A stretch of DNA of 64,000 bases from an uncultured Sphingobacteriales bacterium (lineage in GTDB: Bacteria; Bacteroidota; Bacteroidia; Chitinophagales; Chitinophagaceae), in assembly GCA_937871285.1 (NCBI GenBank), contig CALMQS010000096.1:1-64000 (forward strand), in the 5' to 3' direction. Positions 10,217 through 18,987 of this stretch are shown piece after piece. The notes beneath the pieces were generated by a model, which did no database searches, had not been told where the DNA came from, and saw only the letters and a program-made list of their open reading frames with translations. Made by a program: the position numbers and the translations under genes. Positions within the stretch are counted from its first letter, which is position 1; the number at the start of each line of letters is the position of its first letter.

Positions 10217-10618
10217 ATGATAAGAATTGTGATTGCTGATGACCATCCTGAAATTAGAAGCGCCTGGTCAATGTTCCTGCGCAGCCATGCTAACATCATC
10301 GTAGTAGGAGAATGTACCAATGGCCAGGAAGTGATAGATAAGGTACGGGAATCGCAACCGGATATTGTGCTGATGGATATTAATATGAAGCCCATTTCGG
10401 GTATTGAGGCTACCCGGAAGCTGACGGATGAGCATCCGGACGTTAAGGTTATTGGTGTATCTTTTCATACTTCGCCGGTTTATATCAGGAAAATGTTAGA
10501 CGCGGGAGCTCGGGGTTATGTTTTTAAATACGCGGTTGTGGAAGACCTGCTAAACGCAATTGAGGAAGTATATAAAGGCAATATTTTTCTTGGTAAAGAT
10601 GTGAAGCCCGGAAACTAA
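10217..10618 (+). CDS. Stand-alone response-regulator receiver domain
   Basis: A 133-aa NarL/FixJ-like receiver. It has the acidic pair DDH near residues 8-10, the phospho-acceptor Asp in VLMDINMKP, the conserved GVSFHTSP segment and the Lys in GYVFKYAV. It ends right where a linker to a LuxR-type HTH would normally begin, so it has no DNA-binding output domain. It may be a single-domain signalling protein or a truncated NarL-type regulator. No histidine kinase is adjacent. Confidence 0.8.
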   Translation: MIRIVIADDHPEIRSAWSMFLRSHANIIVVGECTNGQEVIDKVRESQPDIVLMDINMKPISGIEATRKLTDEHPDVKVIGVSFHTSPVYIRKMLDAGARGYVFKYAVVEDLLNAIEEVYKGNIFLGKDVKPGN

Positions 10619-10652
10619 GGAATACGATAGCCTGCTTTTTCTGCATTTCGAG

Positions 10653-10660
10653 TATCTTTG
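10653..10660 (+). promoter_or_regulatory. Candidate -7 promoter element TATCTTTG before mtaB
   Basis: An exact TAnnTTTG match ending 7 bp before the mtaB ATG. If used, the mRNA would have almost no leader. No well-spaced TTTG is seen upstream. Confidence 0.45.
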
Positions 10661-10667
10661 CGCACTT

Positions 10668-11951
10668 ATGGATACTTCGAAAACAGTGGCTTTTCATACA
10701 CTGGGTTGCAAGCTCAATTTTGCTGAAACTTCTACACTTTCCCGGATGCTGGAAAATGAAGGGTTCCAGAAAAGACCATTTGAAGACATTGCAGATGTAT
10801 ATGTGATCAATACCTGCTCCGTTACCGACAATGCCGATAAGGAATGCCGGCAATTGGTACGCCGCATCCAGCGCAAATCTCCTCAAAGCCTGGTAGTAAT
10901 TACAGGTTGTTATGCACAGCTCAAACCACAGGAAATTGCTGAAATAAAAGGGGTGGACTTAGTGCTGGGTGCCGCCGAAAAATTTAATATAGCCACTCAT
11001 CTCAAAGAGCTCACCAAGGGTGATTCTGCCAGGATATCCAGTTGCGATATTGACGAAATATCTGGATTCAACAGCTCGTTTTCGTTAAATGACCGTACCC
11101 GAACATTTTTAAAAGTGCAGGATGGCTGCAGCTATAACTGCTCTTTTTGTACCATACCCATGGCCCGCGGAAAGAGCAGGAGCGATACCATTGCCAATGT
11201 GGTTGCACATGCCACGGAACTGGCGGCTAACGGAGTAAAAGAAATTGTATTAACAGGCGTTAACCTTGGTGATTTTGGGATCAGTGAAAGCCTAAACGCT
11301 CCCGGTGTGCAAAGGAATGAAACTTTTTTCCAGCTTATACAGGAGCTGGAAAAAGTGGAAGGGATAGCACGTTACCGCATATCTTCCATAGAGCCCAACC
11401 TGCTTACAAATGATATTATAGCGTTTGTAGCGGAGAGTAAAAAATTCATGCCGCATTTTCATATACCCCTGCAAAGCGGCAGTAACCGTATACTGGGGTT
11501 GATGCGACGCAGGTATAAGCGGGAATGGTATGCAGACAGGGTTGCCACTATCAAAGCCTTAATGCCGCACTGCTGTATTGGCGCCGATGTAATAGTGGGA
11601 TCTCCGGGAGAAACGGAGGAAGATTTCAGCACTACATTTGATTTCCTGCACGGGCTCGATGTTTCTTATCTTCATGTATTCACTTACTCCGAAAGAGATA
11701 ATACCGCTGCGCTTTCCATTAAACCCGTTGTGCCGGTGCATACCCGGCATGAACGCAATAAAACATTACGCAATTTGTCGTACATGAAAATGCAGTATTT
11801 CACAGGGCAGCACAGCGGGCAGAGCCGGGAAGTATTATTTGAGAGCCGGAATAAAAATGGCATGATGGAAGGGTATACAGATAATTATATAAAGGTTACC
11901 GTGCCCTATCAGGAGAAACTGGTAAATACGGTTACCTCATGGGCCATTTAG
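10668..11951 (+). CDS. mtaB: tRNA (t6A37) methylthiotransferase MtaB
   Basis: A 427-aa radical-SAM enzyme that converts t6A37 to ms2t6A37 in tRNAs reading ANN codons. The N-terminal UPF0004 domain has three cluster cysteines (TLGCKLNFAETS, INTCSVTDNADKECR and ITGCYAQLKP). The radical SAM motif CSYNCSFC lies in the middle, and a TRAM-like C-terminal segment (GQSREVLFESRNKNGMMEGY) follows. The short UPF0004 pattern TLGCKLNFAET and overall length fit MtaB rather than MiaB or RimO. Confidence 0.92.
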   Translation: MDTSKTVAFHTLGCKLNFAETSTLSRMLENEGFQKRPFEDIADVYVINTCSVTDNADKECRQLVRRIQRKSPQSLVVITGCYAQLKPQEIAEIKGVDLVLGAAEKFNIATHLKELTKGDSARISSCDIDEISGFNSSFSLNDRTRTFLKVQDGCSYNCSFCTIPMARGKSRSDTIANVVAHATELAANGVKEIVLTGVNLGDFGISESLNAPGVQRNETFFQLIQELEKVEGIARYRISSIEPNLLTNDIIAFVAESKKFMPHFHIPLQSGSNRILGLMRRRYKREWYADRVATIKALMPHCCIGADVIVGSPGETEEDFSTTFDFLHGLDVSYLHVFTYSERDNTAALSIKPVVPVHTRHERNKTLRNLSYMKMQYFTGQHSGQSREVLFESRNKNGMMEGYTDNYIKVTVPYQEKLVNTVTSWAI

Positions 11952-12021
11952 CAGGGTAGGAGTTTATCATTTATGATCTGTGGGTTATCGTTTGCAAACC
12001 GTCCTGCCGGGATTCTACAAT

Positions 12022-13170
12022 ATGAAGCCAATAGTATATAAAACAATTTTTATTGCCTGCTGCCTGCTGGCGGTATTGCAGCCCGAAAGCTTTTCCCAGC
12101 GTGGGCGAGCCCGGGCGGAAATCAAAAAGCTGATGCAGGAATACAACGCTGTAGGCTTATCTGTAGCTGTGGTGAAAAATGACAAAATTGTATACACCCA
12201 TGCTTTTGGACTCAAGAATATAGCGCAGCGCCAGGCTTTGAAACGTAACGATATTTTCCGTATCGCTTCCATCTCCAAATCTTTTTCCGCAACCGCCATT
12301 CTGCAACTGGTGGAAGCCGGGAAGCTCTCGCTCGATGATGATATAAGCCACCTGGTAGGCTTTACCGTACGCAATCCTGCATATCCCGATGTTGTTATTA
12401 CGCTAAGGATGGTGCTGTCTCATACCTCAAGCATTAACGACAGCCAGGGATATTTTAAGCTGGATGTGATCAACCCTGCAACTAACCCCGGTTATGCGGC
12501 ATGCTATAGCAACTATCCTCCGGGCGGAGGCTACAGGTATTGCAATCTTAATTTTAATATGGCAGGTGCAGTAATTGAGAAAATAAGCGGCGAGCGTTTT
12601 GATCAGTATGTGGTAAACCATATTTTAAAACCGCTGCGTTTGTACGGAGGATACTGTATTGATTCGCTGGATACATCTTTATTTGCTACCTTATACGAAT
12701 ATGACTCCGCCACGCAAAAGTTCACGGCTGCTGCAGATGCCTACAATCCAAGAAGGGAAGAGATACGCAACTACATGCCCGGCTATTCAACTCCCGTATT
12801 TTCTCCAACCGGCGGTATGAAAATATCCGCAAGAGACCTTGCAGTATATATGCAGATGCACATGAACAGGGGAACATACAGGGGAATTCAGATCATCAGC
12901 GAAAAAAGCGCGCAGGAGATGCAAACTGCTGTAAGCGAAGCTCAAAAATACGGGCTGGCTTTGTTAACAACGGATACTTTCATTCCCGGCAGGCAACTCA
13001 CCGGACATACGGGCTCTGCGTATGGGTTGTACAGCGCTATGTTTTTCAGCCCTGAAGACAAATTCGGGCTTGTGCTGATCACCAACGGCTGCGATGCGGC
13101 GTATACTAATGGGGATATCACGTTTTTAAAGGCTGCTGCCCAGGTGTTGTACAAGAATTTCATTGAGTAG
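12022..13170 (+). CDS. Serine hydrolase, beta-lactamase class C / penicillin-binding fold
   Basis: A 382-aa exported protein with signal peptide around IACCLLAVLQPESFSQ. The catalytic SxxK motif is SISK (in FRIASISKSF), the YxN-like motif is YCN (in GGYRYCNLNF), and the third motif is HTGSAYG. Such enzymes hydrolyse peptides or esters in the periplasm, and real beta-lactam resistance cannot be inferred. The start at 12022 was chosen because it places the signal peptide at the N-terminus; the upstream in-frame codons lack this character. Confidence 0.85.
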   Translation: MKPIVYKTIFIACCLLAVLQPESFSQRGRARAEIKKLMQEYNAVGLSVAVVKNDKIVYTHAFGLKNIAQRQALKRNDIFRIASISKSFSATAILQLVEAGKLSLDDDISHLVGFTVRNPAYPDVVITLRMVLSHTSSINDSQGYFKLDVINPATNPGYAACYSNYPPGGGYRYCNLNFNMAGAVIEKISGERFDQYVVNHILKPLRLYGGYCIDSLDTSLFATLYEYDSATQKFTAAADAYNPRREEIRNYMPGYSTPVFSPTGGMKISARDLAVYMQMHMNRGTYRGIQIISEKSAQEMQTAVSEAQKYGLALLTTDTFIPGRQLTGHTGSAYGLYSAMFFSPEDKFGLVLITNGCDAAYTNGDITFLKAAAQVLYKNFIE

Positions 13171-13336
13171 CTCGCTGATACAGAAATCTGCGTTTTTGCT
13201 CTCAGATCGTTTTGGAACTAAAATATCATGGTTGAAAAAAGACAGTACCATGTAAAAAAGGTGGTAATAAAAAATGTTACTTCGAGACAGACGCAGCGAA
13301 AGCATAGCAGCGCATATAAAAAGCGCACCTAATAAA

Positions 13337-13370
13337 AAAAGGTTTTGATTAGTTTTAATCAAAACCTTTT
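13337..13370. terminator. Bidirectional intrinsic terminator, originally serving tRNA-Val
   Basis: A long perfect stem GGTTTTGATTA (13341-13351) pairs with TAATCAAAACC (13356-13366), flanked by A4 and T4, giving a T-tail on either strand. It ends the serine hydrolase transcript. On the minus strand it sits directly after the displaced tRNA-Val 3' fragment, so it was the tRNA's terminator before the element inserted. Confidence 0.8.
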
Positions 13371-13374
13371 AAGA

Positions 13375-13421
13375 TGTGGGAGCACACGGGTTCGAACCGC
13401 GGACCCTCTGCTTGTAAGGCA
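13375..13421 (-). repeat. Left attachment site: displaced 3' half of tRNA-Val
   Basis: This 47-bp sequence is identical to 28520-28566 and covers the anticodon loop, variable region, T-arm and acceptor 3' strand of tRNA-Val. Beyond 13421 the sequence diverges from the tRNA, so the fragment cannot form a tRNA. It marks the left integration junction. Confidence 0.93.
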
Positions 13422-13556
13422 TATCTAAAGCATATTAGGCAATATAAAGAAGTATAACAAAATATAACTACAATATAGCAGGGATATGTATTTCACGGCA
13501 TATTGCTTTATATTATTTAATACAAAAAAGCGTTCACTTTATATATTTTAACTAAT

Positions 13557-13570
13557 ATTGTATGCAAATA
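13557..13570. repeat. Left copy of 14-bp end repeat (candidate integrase arm site)
   Basis: ATTGTATGCAAATA occurs here, 8 bp before the integrase start, and again in the same orientation at 28458-28471, about 50 bp inside the right att site. A partial match (ATATGCAAATA) overlaps the S49 protease start near 22166. Paired repeats near both ends suit an arm-type recombinase or excisionase site, by inference. Confidence 0.5.
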
Positions 13571-13578
13571 GTATGTGA

Positions 13579-14886
13579 ATGGGAAAAAAATCAATAGTGC
13601 ACACAGCTACTTCAAGCATCGTATTGGATCAGCGACGGGAATTAAAAGATGGCACCTATCCGGTTAAAATAAGAATAACCTTTCAAAGAAAACAGGTTTA
13701 TTACTCAACTCCCCATGCACTTTCTGAAGATTACTACAAGGTAGCTCTGGACATTCCGTTAAATGACAAAGAAAAGAAAGTCCGGAAACCTCTTTCAAAA
13801 ACTATCAAAAGCAAATTAAAGGAAGTAGGCACTGAGCTTCGCAGTTATGAAAATAAAGCTGTTGCCATAATCAAAGAACTACCCTCCTTTACCTGGCAGG
13901 ATTTTGAAAAAAGCTTCCTCACCAATAGGAGCGCCCAGGACGTTGTAAACCTGGCTTTTGCAGAACGAATACGCCAATTAAGGGCGGCCGGGCAAATAGG
14001 TACAGCAGTTACATATGAATGTGCCCAGGCAAGTTTAAATAACTTTCTACCTGGTGCGAAATTCTCAGATATTACCCCGGATAAGCTGAACGAATATGAA
14101 AGGTTTATGCTCGAAAAAAATAATTCTAAAACTACCATCAGCATGTACCTCCGCTCACTTAGAGCCATTTTCAACATCGCTATTTCTAATAAAGACATAT
14201 TGCCGGCATTGTACCCATTTCGCAGAAATGAAAATGAGAAAAATAAATATCAAATCCCGGAAGGCAGGAACATAAAGAAAGCATTGAAGATTTCTGCTAT
14301 TGAAAAGGTGTTTGATTATAAAGCCTTGCCTGGAAGTAGCATGGAAATGGCAAAAGATTACTGGATTTTTTTATACCTGGGAAATGGCATGAATGTGAAG
14401 GATCTCTGTTTATTGAAGTATAAGGACATTGATAAAAGTATACTGAAATTCAAGAGAGCTAAAACTATAAGGCAAAAAAAAGAAAAAATAATTTATGCTG
14501 TGCTGCAGCCGGAAGCCAGAGCCATTATTAAGAAATGGGGTAACAAGAAAAAGGATGGTGATACTTTTATATTTCCGGTTTTAACAGGTAAGGAAACCCC
14601 AGAGCGGCAATACCAACTCATTCAACAACTCACACACGTTATTAATGATAACATGAGGGAAATATCTAAGGATCTGAAGATTACTCCCCCACTTACTACG
14701 TACACTGCCCGGCACAGTTTTGCAACAGTATTAAAACGCTCAGGCACCAGCATAGATTTAATTAGCGAAATGTTGGGGCATAGTAACCTAAGAACAACGC
14801 AGAACTATTTGGACAGTTTTGAAAATGAAACCCTGAGAACACAAGCTAAAGCCTTAACGGCATTTAAAAAAACAAAAGCTAAATGA
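13579..14886 (+). CDS. int: Tyrosine-type site-specific integrase
   Basis: A 435-aa phage-type integrase with an N-terminal arm-binding domain (residues 1-90, TSSIVLDQRRELKDGTYPVK), a SAM-like core-binding domain (about 115-210) and a catalytic domain. The second catalytic block YTARHSFATVLKRSG, the GHSNLRTT box and the nucleophile region NYLDSF are present. At the usual first-arginine position the sequence is NGMNVKDLCLLKY, with Asn in place of Arg, a variant I recall from Bacteroidota integrases. It lies next to the left att site, as expected. Its stop overlaps the next start by 4 bp. Confidence 0.93.
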   Translation: MGKKSIVHTATSSIVLDQRRELKDGTYPVKIRITFQRKQVYYSTPHALSEDYYKVALDIPLNDKEKKVRKPLSKTIKSKLKEVGTELRSYENKAVAIIKELPSFTWQDFEKSFLTNRSAQDVVNLAFAERIRQLRAAGQIGTAVTYECAQASLNNFLPGAKFSDITPDKLNEYERFMLEKNNSKTTISMYLRSLRAIFNIAISNKDILPALYPFRRNENEKNKYQIPEGRNIKKALKISAIEKVFDYKALPGSSMEMAKDYWIFLYLGNGMNVKDLCLLKYKDIDKSILKFKRAKTIRQKKEKIIYAVLQPEARAIIKKWGNKKKDGDTFIFPVLTGKETPERQYQLIQQLTHVINDNMREISKDLKITPPLTTYTARHSFATVLKRSGTSIDLISEMLGHSNLRTTQNYLDSFENETLRTQAKALTAFKKTKAK

Positions 14887-15941
14887 CAAAAAAGGAAATA
14901 GATACCCTTTTATTGGATAAAGACATTTGCCCGGCTAATAGCCATGCACCTGGCTTTAAAGATTATTTATTTGCCATTGACCATAAAATAAAAATAGATG
15001 AATATTTAATCAGCAGCCAGGTATTTGAAACTTTAAAGAAAATATATGAACGGTACAGAGATCAGATACTATATGGGGACTCCTGGGTACAATCGGACCA
15101 TGAAGGTTTTGTAGATTCAGTTACGTACCAGTTAAATCATGTGGCAGCAGATCAGGAACACAGGAAAATTATACTTCGGAAATTGATTGATAACTGTTAT
15201 ATGGATCTGCAAGCAGCCTGCCAGGATATAGATCCCATATTTGGTAGTGCTCCTGGGTTTATAGAAAGTATTGAAAGCTATTGGATTTACCCATTAATGA
15301 ACGATGGTGCCGAGTTGATCCGGTATATTAAATTCGATCTATTGAAAAAGGGAAGTTTTGAAAATTTTTTCTCCCTTTATGAAGAGAGAGAGTCAATCTC
15401 TAATTTTATTATTTTGGATAGTTATTTTTTGAGTGATAGTTTGAATCTGGTCTACAAAGCAATTTCGGTTAAAAAAAACATTGAGTATTTGCAAAAATTG
15501 ATTGATGATCAGTATGCCCCTTCATCCAAGATTATTAATAAAGAAACAAGGTCAAGAAACCCTAAACCTCAACCGGGAGCTTTTGAGGATATCTTTTGTA
15601 AACCTGAGTACGCAGAATATGCTATTCAAGCTTTAAGAGCTATTTCGAGACCTATGCCGGTAATAGATATAGATAACAACTATATAGGAAAGGGTAAAGG
15701 TATTTTCCGTGTATGGATTGATGCCCTAAAACAATTCCCAGGTGCTCAAATTATAAATCAAGATCTATCTATAAAAGTTGTTGCAAAACTAATAAACACG
15801 AAAATAAAAGGTGCTGGATTAGATGGAAGTGAATTTACGCATACCTATAAGAAAATTGAACCTTATAAAAATTCGATTACAAAAAAAATATTAGAAACCT
15901 TTTCTCCTCTCCTTAATAATTTAGGAAGAAAAGGGAAATAG
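14883..15941 (+). CDS. Hypothetical protein co-translated with the integrase
   Basis: A 352-aa protein that I do not recognise. It overlaps the integrase stop by 4 bp, so it is probably translationally coupled. It has no signal peptide or membrane segment, is rich in aromatic and charged residues, and has a basic C-terminus (NNLGRKGK). A hinge of basic and proline residues (KETRSRNPKPQPG, about 220-232) divides a larger N-terminal part from a ~120-residue C-terminal part. An accessory role in recombination or element regulation is a guess from position only. Confidence 0.8.
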   Translation: MTKKEIDTLLLDKDICPANSHAPGFKDYLFAIDHKIKIDEYLISSQVFETLKKIYERYRDQILYGDSWVQSDHEGFVDSVTYQLNHVAADQEHRKIILRKLIDNCYMDLQAACQDIDPIFGSAPGFIESIESYWIYPLMNDGAELIRYIKFDLLKKGSFENFFSLYEERESISNFIILDSYFLSDSLNLVYKAISVKKNIEYLQKLIDDQYAPSSKIINKETRSRNPKPQPGAFEDIFCKPEYAEYAIQALRAISRPMPVIDIDNNYIGKGKGIFRVWIDALKQFPGAQIINQDLSIKVVAKLINTKIKGAGLDGSEFTHTYKKIEPYKNSITKKILETFSPLLNNLGRKGK

Positions 15942-15987
15942 GGTTTAATATTTTTTATCCTTTTGCCATATCAAATACAGAATTGAT

Positions 15988-16362
15988 ATGGACCAAATTA
16001 TTTTATCCTCTTTTCCGCTAAAGGACTTAGAAACAGTAATAATAGACTGTGTAAATAACTGCCTCAAAAATAGTAAGCATTATCAACCTACTCCCCCCGA
16101 CTTACTGGCACCTGATCAGGACGAAATACTAAACATTAAGGAGGCGTCTGCCTACCTTAAACTGGCAGTGCCTACGCTTTATAAATTTTGTGGCGAAAAA
16201 ACTATTCCCTACATAAAAAAAGGAGGTAAGCTACTTTTTTACAAAAAGGAATTGTTGAAATGGGCTGAAGAAGGTCGGCAAAAAACCAAACGAGAAATCC
16301 GGCTGGATGCCGAAACCTGGTTAGGAAAATTAGGACAGAAAAAAGCCATTAACAATAAATAA
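15988..16362 (+). CDS. HTH domain protein, excisionase-like
   Basis: A 124-aa protein with a MerR-like/HTH_17 helix-turn-helix: ILNIKEASAYLKLAVPTLYKF at about 50-70, followed by the wing IPYIKKGGKLLFYKKELLKWAEEG. This is the common excisionase/DNA-binding fold in Bacteroidota mobile elements. Its place directly downstream of int suggests a recombination directionality factor or a regulator. Helix composition supports DNA binding; the specific role is inferred. Confidence 0.82.
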   Translation: MDQIILSSFPLKDLETVIIDCVNNCLKNSKHYQPTPPDLLAPDQDEILNIKEASAYLKLAVPTLYKFCGEKTIPYIKKGGKLLFYKKELLKWAEEGRQKTKREIRLDAETWLGKLGQKKAINNK

Positions 16363-16387
16363 TTCACTCATTAAATTATTAAAGTTA

Positions 16388-18940
16388 ATGGCACACTTAA
16401 CACTAGGTAACGAAAATAGTGAAAAAAAAGAAAGCCAGGAAAAAAGTTATTTCCAGCAAAGGATGGAAAAATATGGCATCACCAATGAACATAATTGTAT
16501 TGATGTTTGGGCGAATGAAAATGTGAATGGTGAACACAAAGACAAGTTAATAAGTAAGCCGATTTTTATCCCTACCGAAGACGGATCCATCAAAATAATG
16601 GCGATTGATGCAGACCGAAATGAGATTAAGATCAACAAAAAAGGCAGCAGGTTTAAGGAAACGTATTATTCAACACGACATGCAGAACCCAAAAAAATGT
16701 CAGACGGCTCATTTGCTAAAATGACATTCCCCCCAGGAGCAACTCCCCCACCTGGTATTTTTAATAAAGTAATTAAAGCCCTTGAAGATAAAACCCACAT
16801 CGAAGTGCTGTTTATCGTTGAAGGCGATTTTAAAGCCTTTAAGATTTGTATGGCAGGTGGGTATGCCATTGCTATTAAATCGGTAACACTTTACAACGAT
16901 AAGGAAACCAAAAAAATTCACGGCGATATATTACGCGTCATTAAAACTTGTGAACCTAAAAGGGTGGAAATCCTTGTGGATGGAGACGCATTAAATATTT
17001 CATTAAAAGCATTGGAAGAAGGCAAAGACTTGGTTTCCCGCCCGAAGACCTTTTTTAACCTTGCAAATAACCTGAAAAACCAGCTTAAAGATGAAAATGT
17101 TGAGGTTACGTTTTCTTATCCAAAAAGCCACGCTCTGGCTGAAAAATTTGGAAAAAGCAAAGATGACTTAAAGGGACCGGATGATATACTGATTGCCTTG
17201 CCAGAAAAGCAAAAAGATATTTTAAAATGTTTGGCAAGCCCAAATTCTTCAGACTATTTCGAAAAAATAGATATAACATATGAAGCCAAAAAGCTTTGGC
17301 GCCATTTTCGGCTACACGATGTAAATGAATTCGTGCTTTTCCATGCGGAACAATACCCTGAGCTATTGCACAACCAATTTAAATGGCACGGTGGAACATA
17401 TAAATGGGACGAAAAGGAAGAAAAATGTATCGAGGTTTCGCCTGCTGCAGCAGAAATGTTTATCAGGATTGGCGATGATTATTTCAAAATTATTTTGAAA
17501 CCCAATAAGTATGGCCACCTTGAAAAAGTACTAATCCGCCTCAATAAAACAACCATTATAGACGACTACGGGAAAAAATTCTTAAAGTCAATTAAGAAAT
17601 TCGATGCTCCTTGTATTGTGCCTGACAATAAAAACTTTAACCAGGTAATAGGTACTTGTTGGAACTTATATTCCCCTTTAGATTATTTACCGGCTGAACA
17701 AACATTCGACCTAATTGATTTGCCTGCAATAAACAAATTTTTGCGCCATATAGCAGCGGAAAGAAAAGCTTTTTATGTTGATCAAAAAACGAAAGCAAAA
17801 ATTGAGGTTTCAGTTCTTGAGATGTTACTTGATTATTTGCAGATCCTTTATTTAAATCCAGAGCAAAAATTACCTGTTTTCTGTTTGGTGAGTGAAGAAA
17901 ACAATACCGGAAAATCAACTTTTGCCTTTCTGTTGAGAAAAATTTTCGGCGCAAATGTGGCCATCGTCGGAAATGATGATTTGGCAGGAAATTTCAATTC
18001 GCATTGGATATCCAAACTTGTCGTAGTCTGCGACGAAACAATGATTGAGAAACGCATTGTTCTTGAAAAGATAAAGTCATTGAGCACTGCCACTAAAGTT
18101 TTCATGAATGCTAAAGGTAGGGACCAAGTAGAGCTGGATTGTTTTATGAAATTCGTTTTAATAACCAACAATGAGGAAAACTTTATCTATGCTTCAAAGG
18201 AAGATATACGCTACTGGATACTTAAAGTGCCTGTGCTTAAAGAAGTGGATATTGATATTCTTGCAAGGATGGAAGATGAAATTCCTGGATTCCTTTCCTT
18301 TCTAAATAACAGAAAGCTGGTTACAGAACGGAAAAACCGGATGCACTTCCATCCCGACCTGCTTAAAACAGATGCATTAAATCGGGTAATTGAATTCAGC
18401 CAGCCTGGTGTGGAAAAGGATATCCGGCATTTCCTGCGCGAAATGTTCCTGGATACCGGCCTTCAAACAATAGAAATGAGTCAAAAAGCAATCCACCAGG
18501 AAGCCCTGGGCGGAAAACAGAATGCCAACTATGTAGAAAAAATTCTTAAGAAAAATATGGGTCTCCTACCTTATCATGTATGGTTATTTGCAGGCCGAGA
18601 GTATGAAAGTAAGGAGGAGGCCTTTTTCTATGCCAAGGAAAAAAATCCGGGGCTGGCTGATACCGAAATCCTTTCCCTGGTTGAACAAAAATTCAAAACA
18701 AAACGGTACAGCTACCCCAAAAATATTGTGGACTATTCTACGGGCAGCGCAACAATGAAACGTATACAGGTTGAGGAAGTCGGCCGCCCATATATTTTCA
18801 AGAGATCCGATTTTGTAAAGGAAAATGATGAGGTTGAGCCATCCCCTGAAAATAAATTTTTATCGGAAATTTTCGAGGGAAACAATAGTACACCAACCTA
18901 CAAAGCGGATGAAGTTCCATTCCCAATTCTGGGACATTAA
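16388..18940 (+). CDS. Primase-helicase (Toprim-like plus SF3-type ATPase)
   Basis: An 850-aa replication protein. A Toprim-like module is visible at about 136-205, with VLFIVEGDFKAFKI and VEILVDGDALN providing the conserved Glu and DxD. The helicase part has Walker A EENNTGKST near 502-510, Walker B LVVVCDE near 541 and the sensor motif FVLITNNEENF near 590. This resembles phage P4 alpha and DUF3854/DUF5906-type proteins, which prime and unwind at iteron-containing origins. The element's repeat array at 21466-21692 is the obvious candidate target. It is the main sign that the element can replicate on its own. Confidence 0.88.
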   Translation: MAHLTLGNENSEKKESQEKSYFQQRMEKYGITNEHNCIDVWANENVNGEHKDKLISKPIFIPTEDGSIKIMAIDADRNEIKINKKGSRFKETYYSTRHAEPKKMSDGSFAKMTFPPGATPPPGIFNKVIKALEDKTHIEVLFIVEGDFKAFKICMAGGYAIAIKSVTLYNDKETKKIHGDILRVIKTCEPKRVEILVDGDALNISLKALEEGKDLVSRPKTFFNLANNLKNQLKDENVEVTFSYPKSHALAEKFGKSKDDLKGPDDILIALPEKQKDILKCLASPNSSDYFEKIDITYEAKKLWRHFRLHDVNEFVLFHAEQYPELLHNQFKWHGGTYKWDEKEEKCIEVSPAAAEMFIRIGDDYFKIILKPNKYGHLEKVLIRLNKTTIIDDYGKKFLKSIKKFDAPCIVPDNKNFNQVIGTCWNLYSPLDYLPAEQTFDLIDLPAINKFLRHIAAERKAFYVDQKTKAKIEVSVLEMLLDYLQILYLNPEQKLPVFCLVSEENNTGKSTFAFLLRKIFGANVAIVGNDDLAGNFNSHWISKLVVVCDETMIEKRIVLEKIKSLSTATKVFMNAKGRDQVELDCFMKFVLITNNEENFIYASKEDIRYWILKVPVLKEVDIDILARMEDEIPGFLSFLNNRKLVTERKNRMHFHPDLLKTDALNRVIEFSQPGVEKDIRHFLREMFLDTGLQTIEMSQKAIHQEALGGKQNANYVEKILKKNMGLLPYHVWLFAGREYESKEEAFFYAKEKNPGLADTEILSLVEQKFKTKRYSYPKNIVDYSTGSATMKRIQVEEVGRPYIFKRSDFVKENDEVEPSPENKFLSEIFEGNNSTPTYKADEVPFPILGH

Positions 18941-18987
18941 TTAAGTAGCAATCGAACACTTTTTATAAATACAAACACAAAACAATC

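Noticed and set aside
12022-13170. Antibiotic-resistance beta-lactamase
   Set aside because: The motifs fit the broad serine-hydrolase/PBP-like family; nothing specific to true class C beta-lactamases was seen, so no resistance claim is made.
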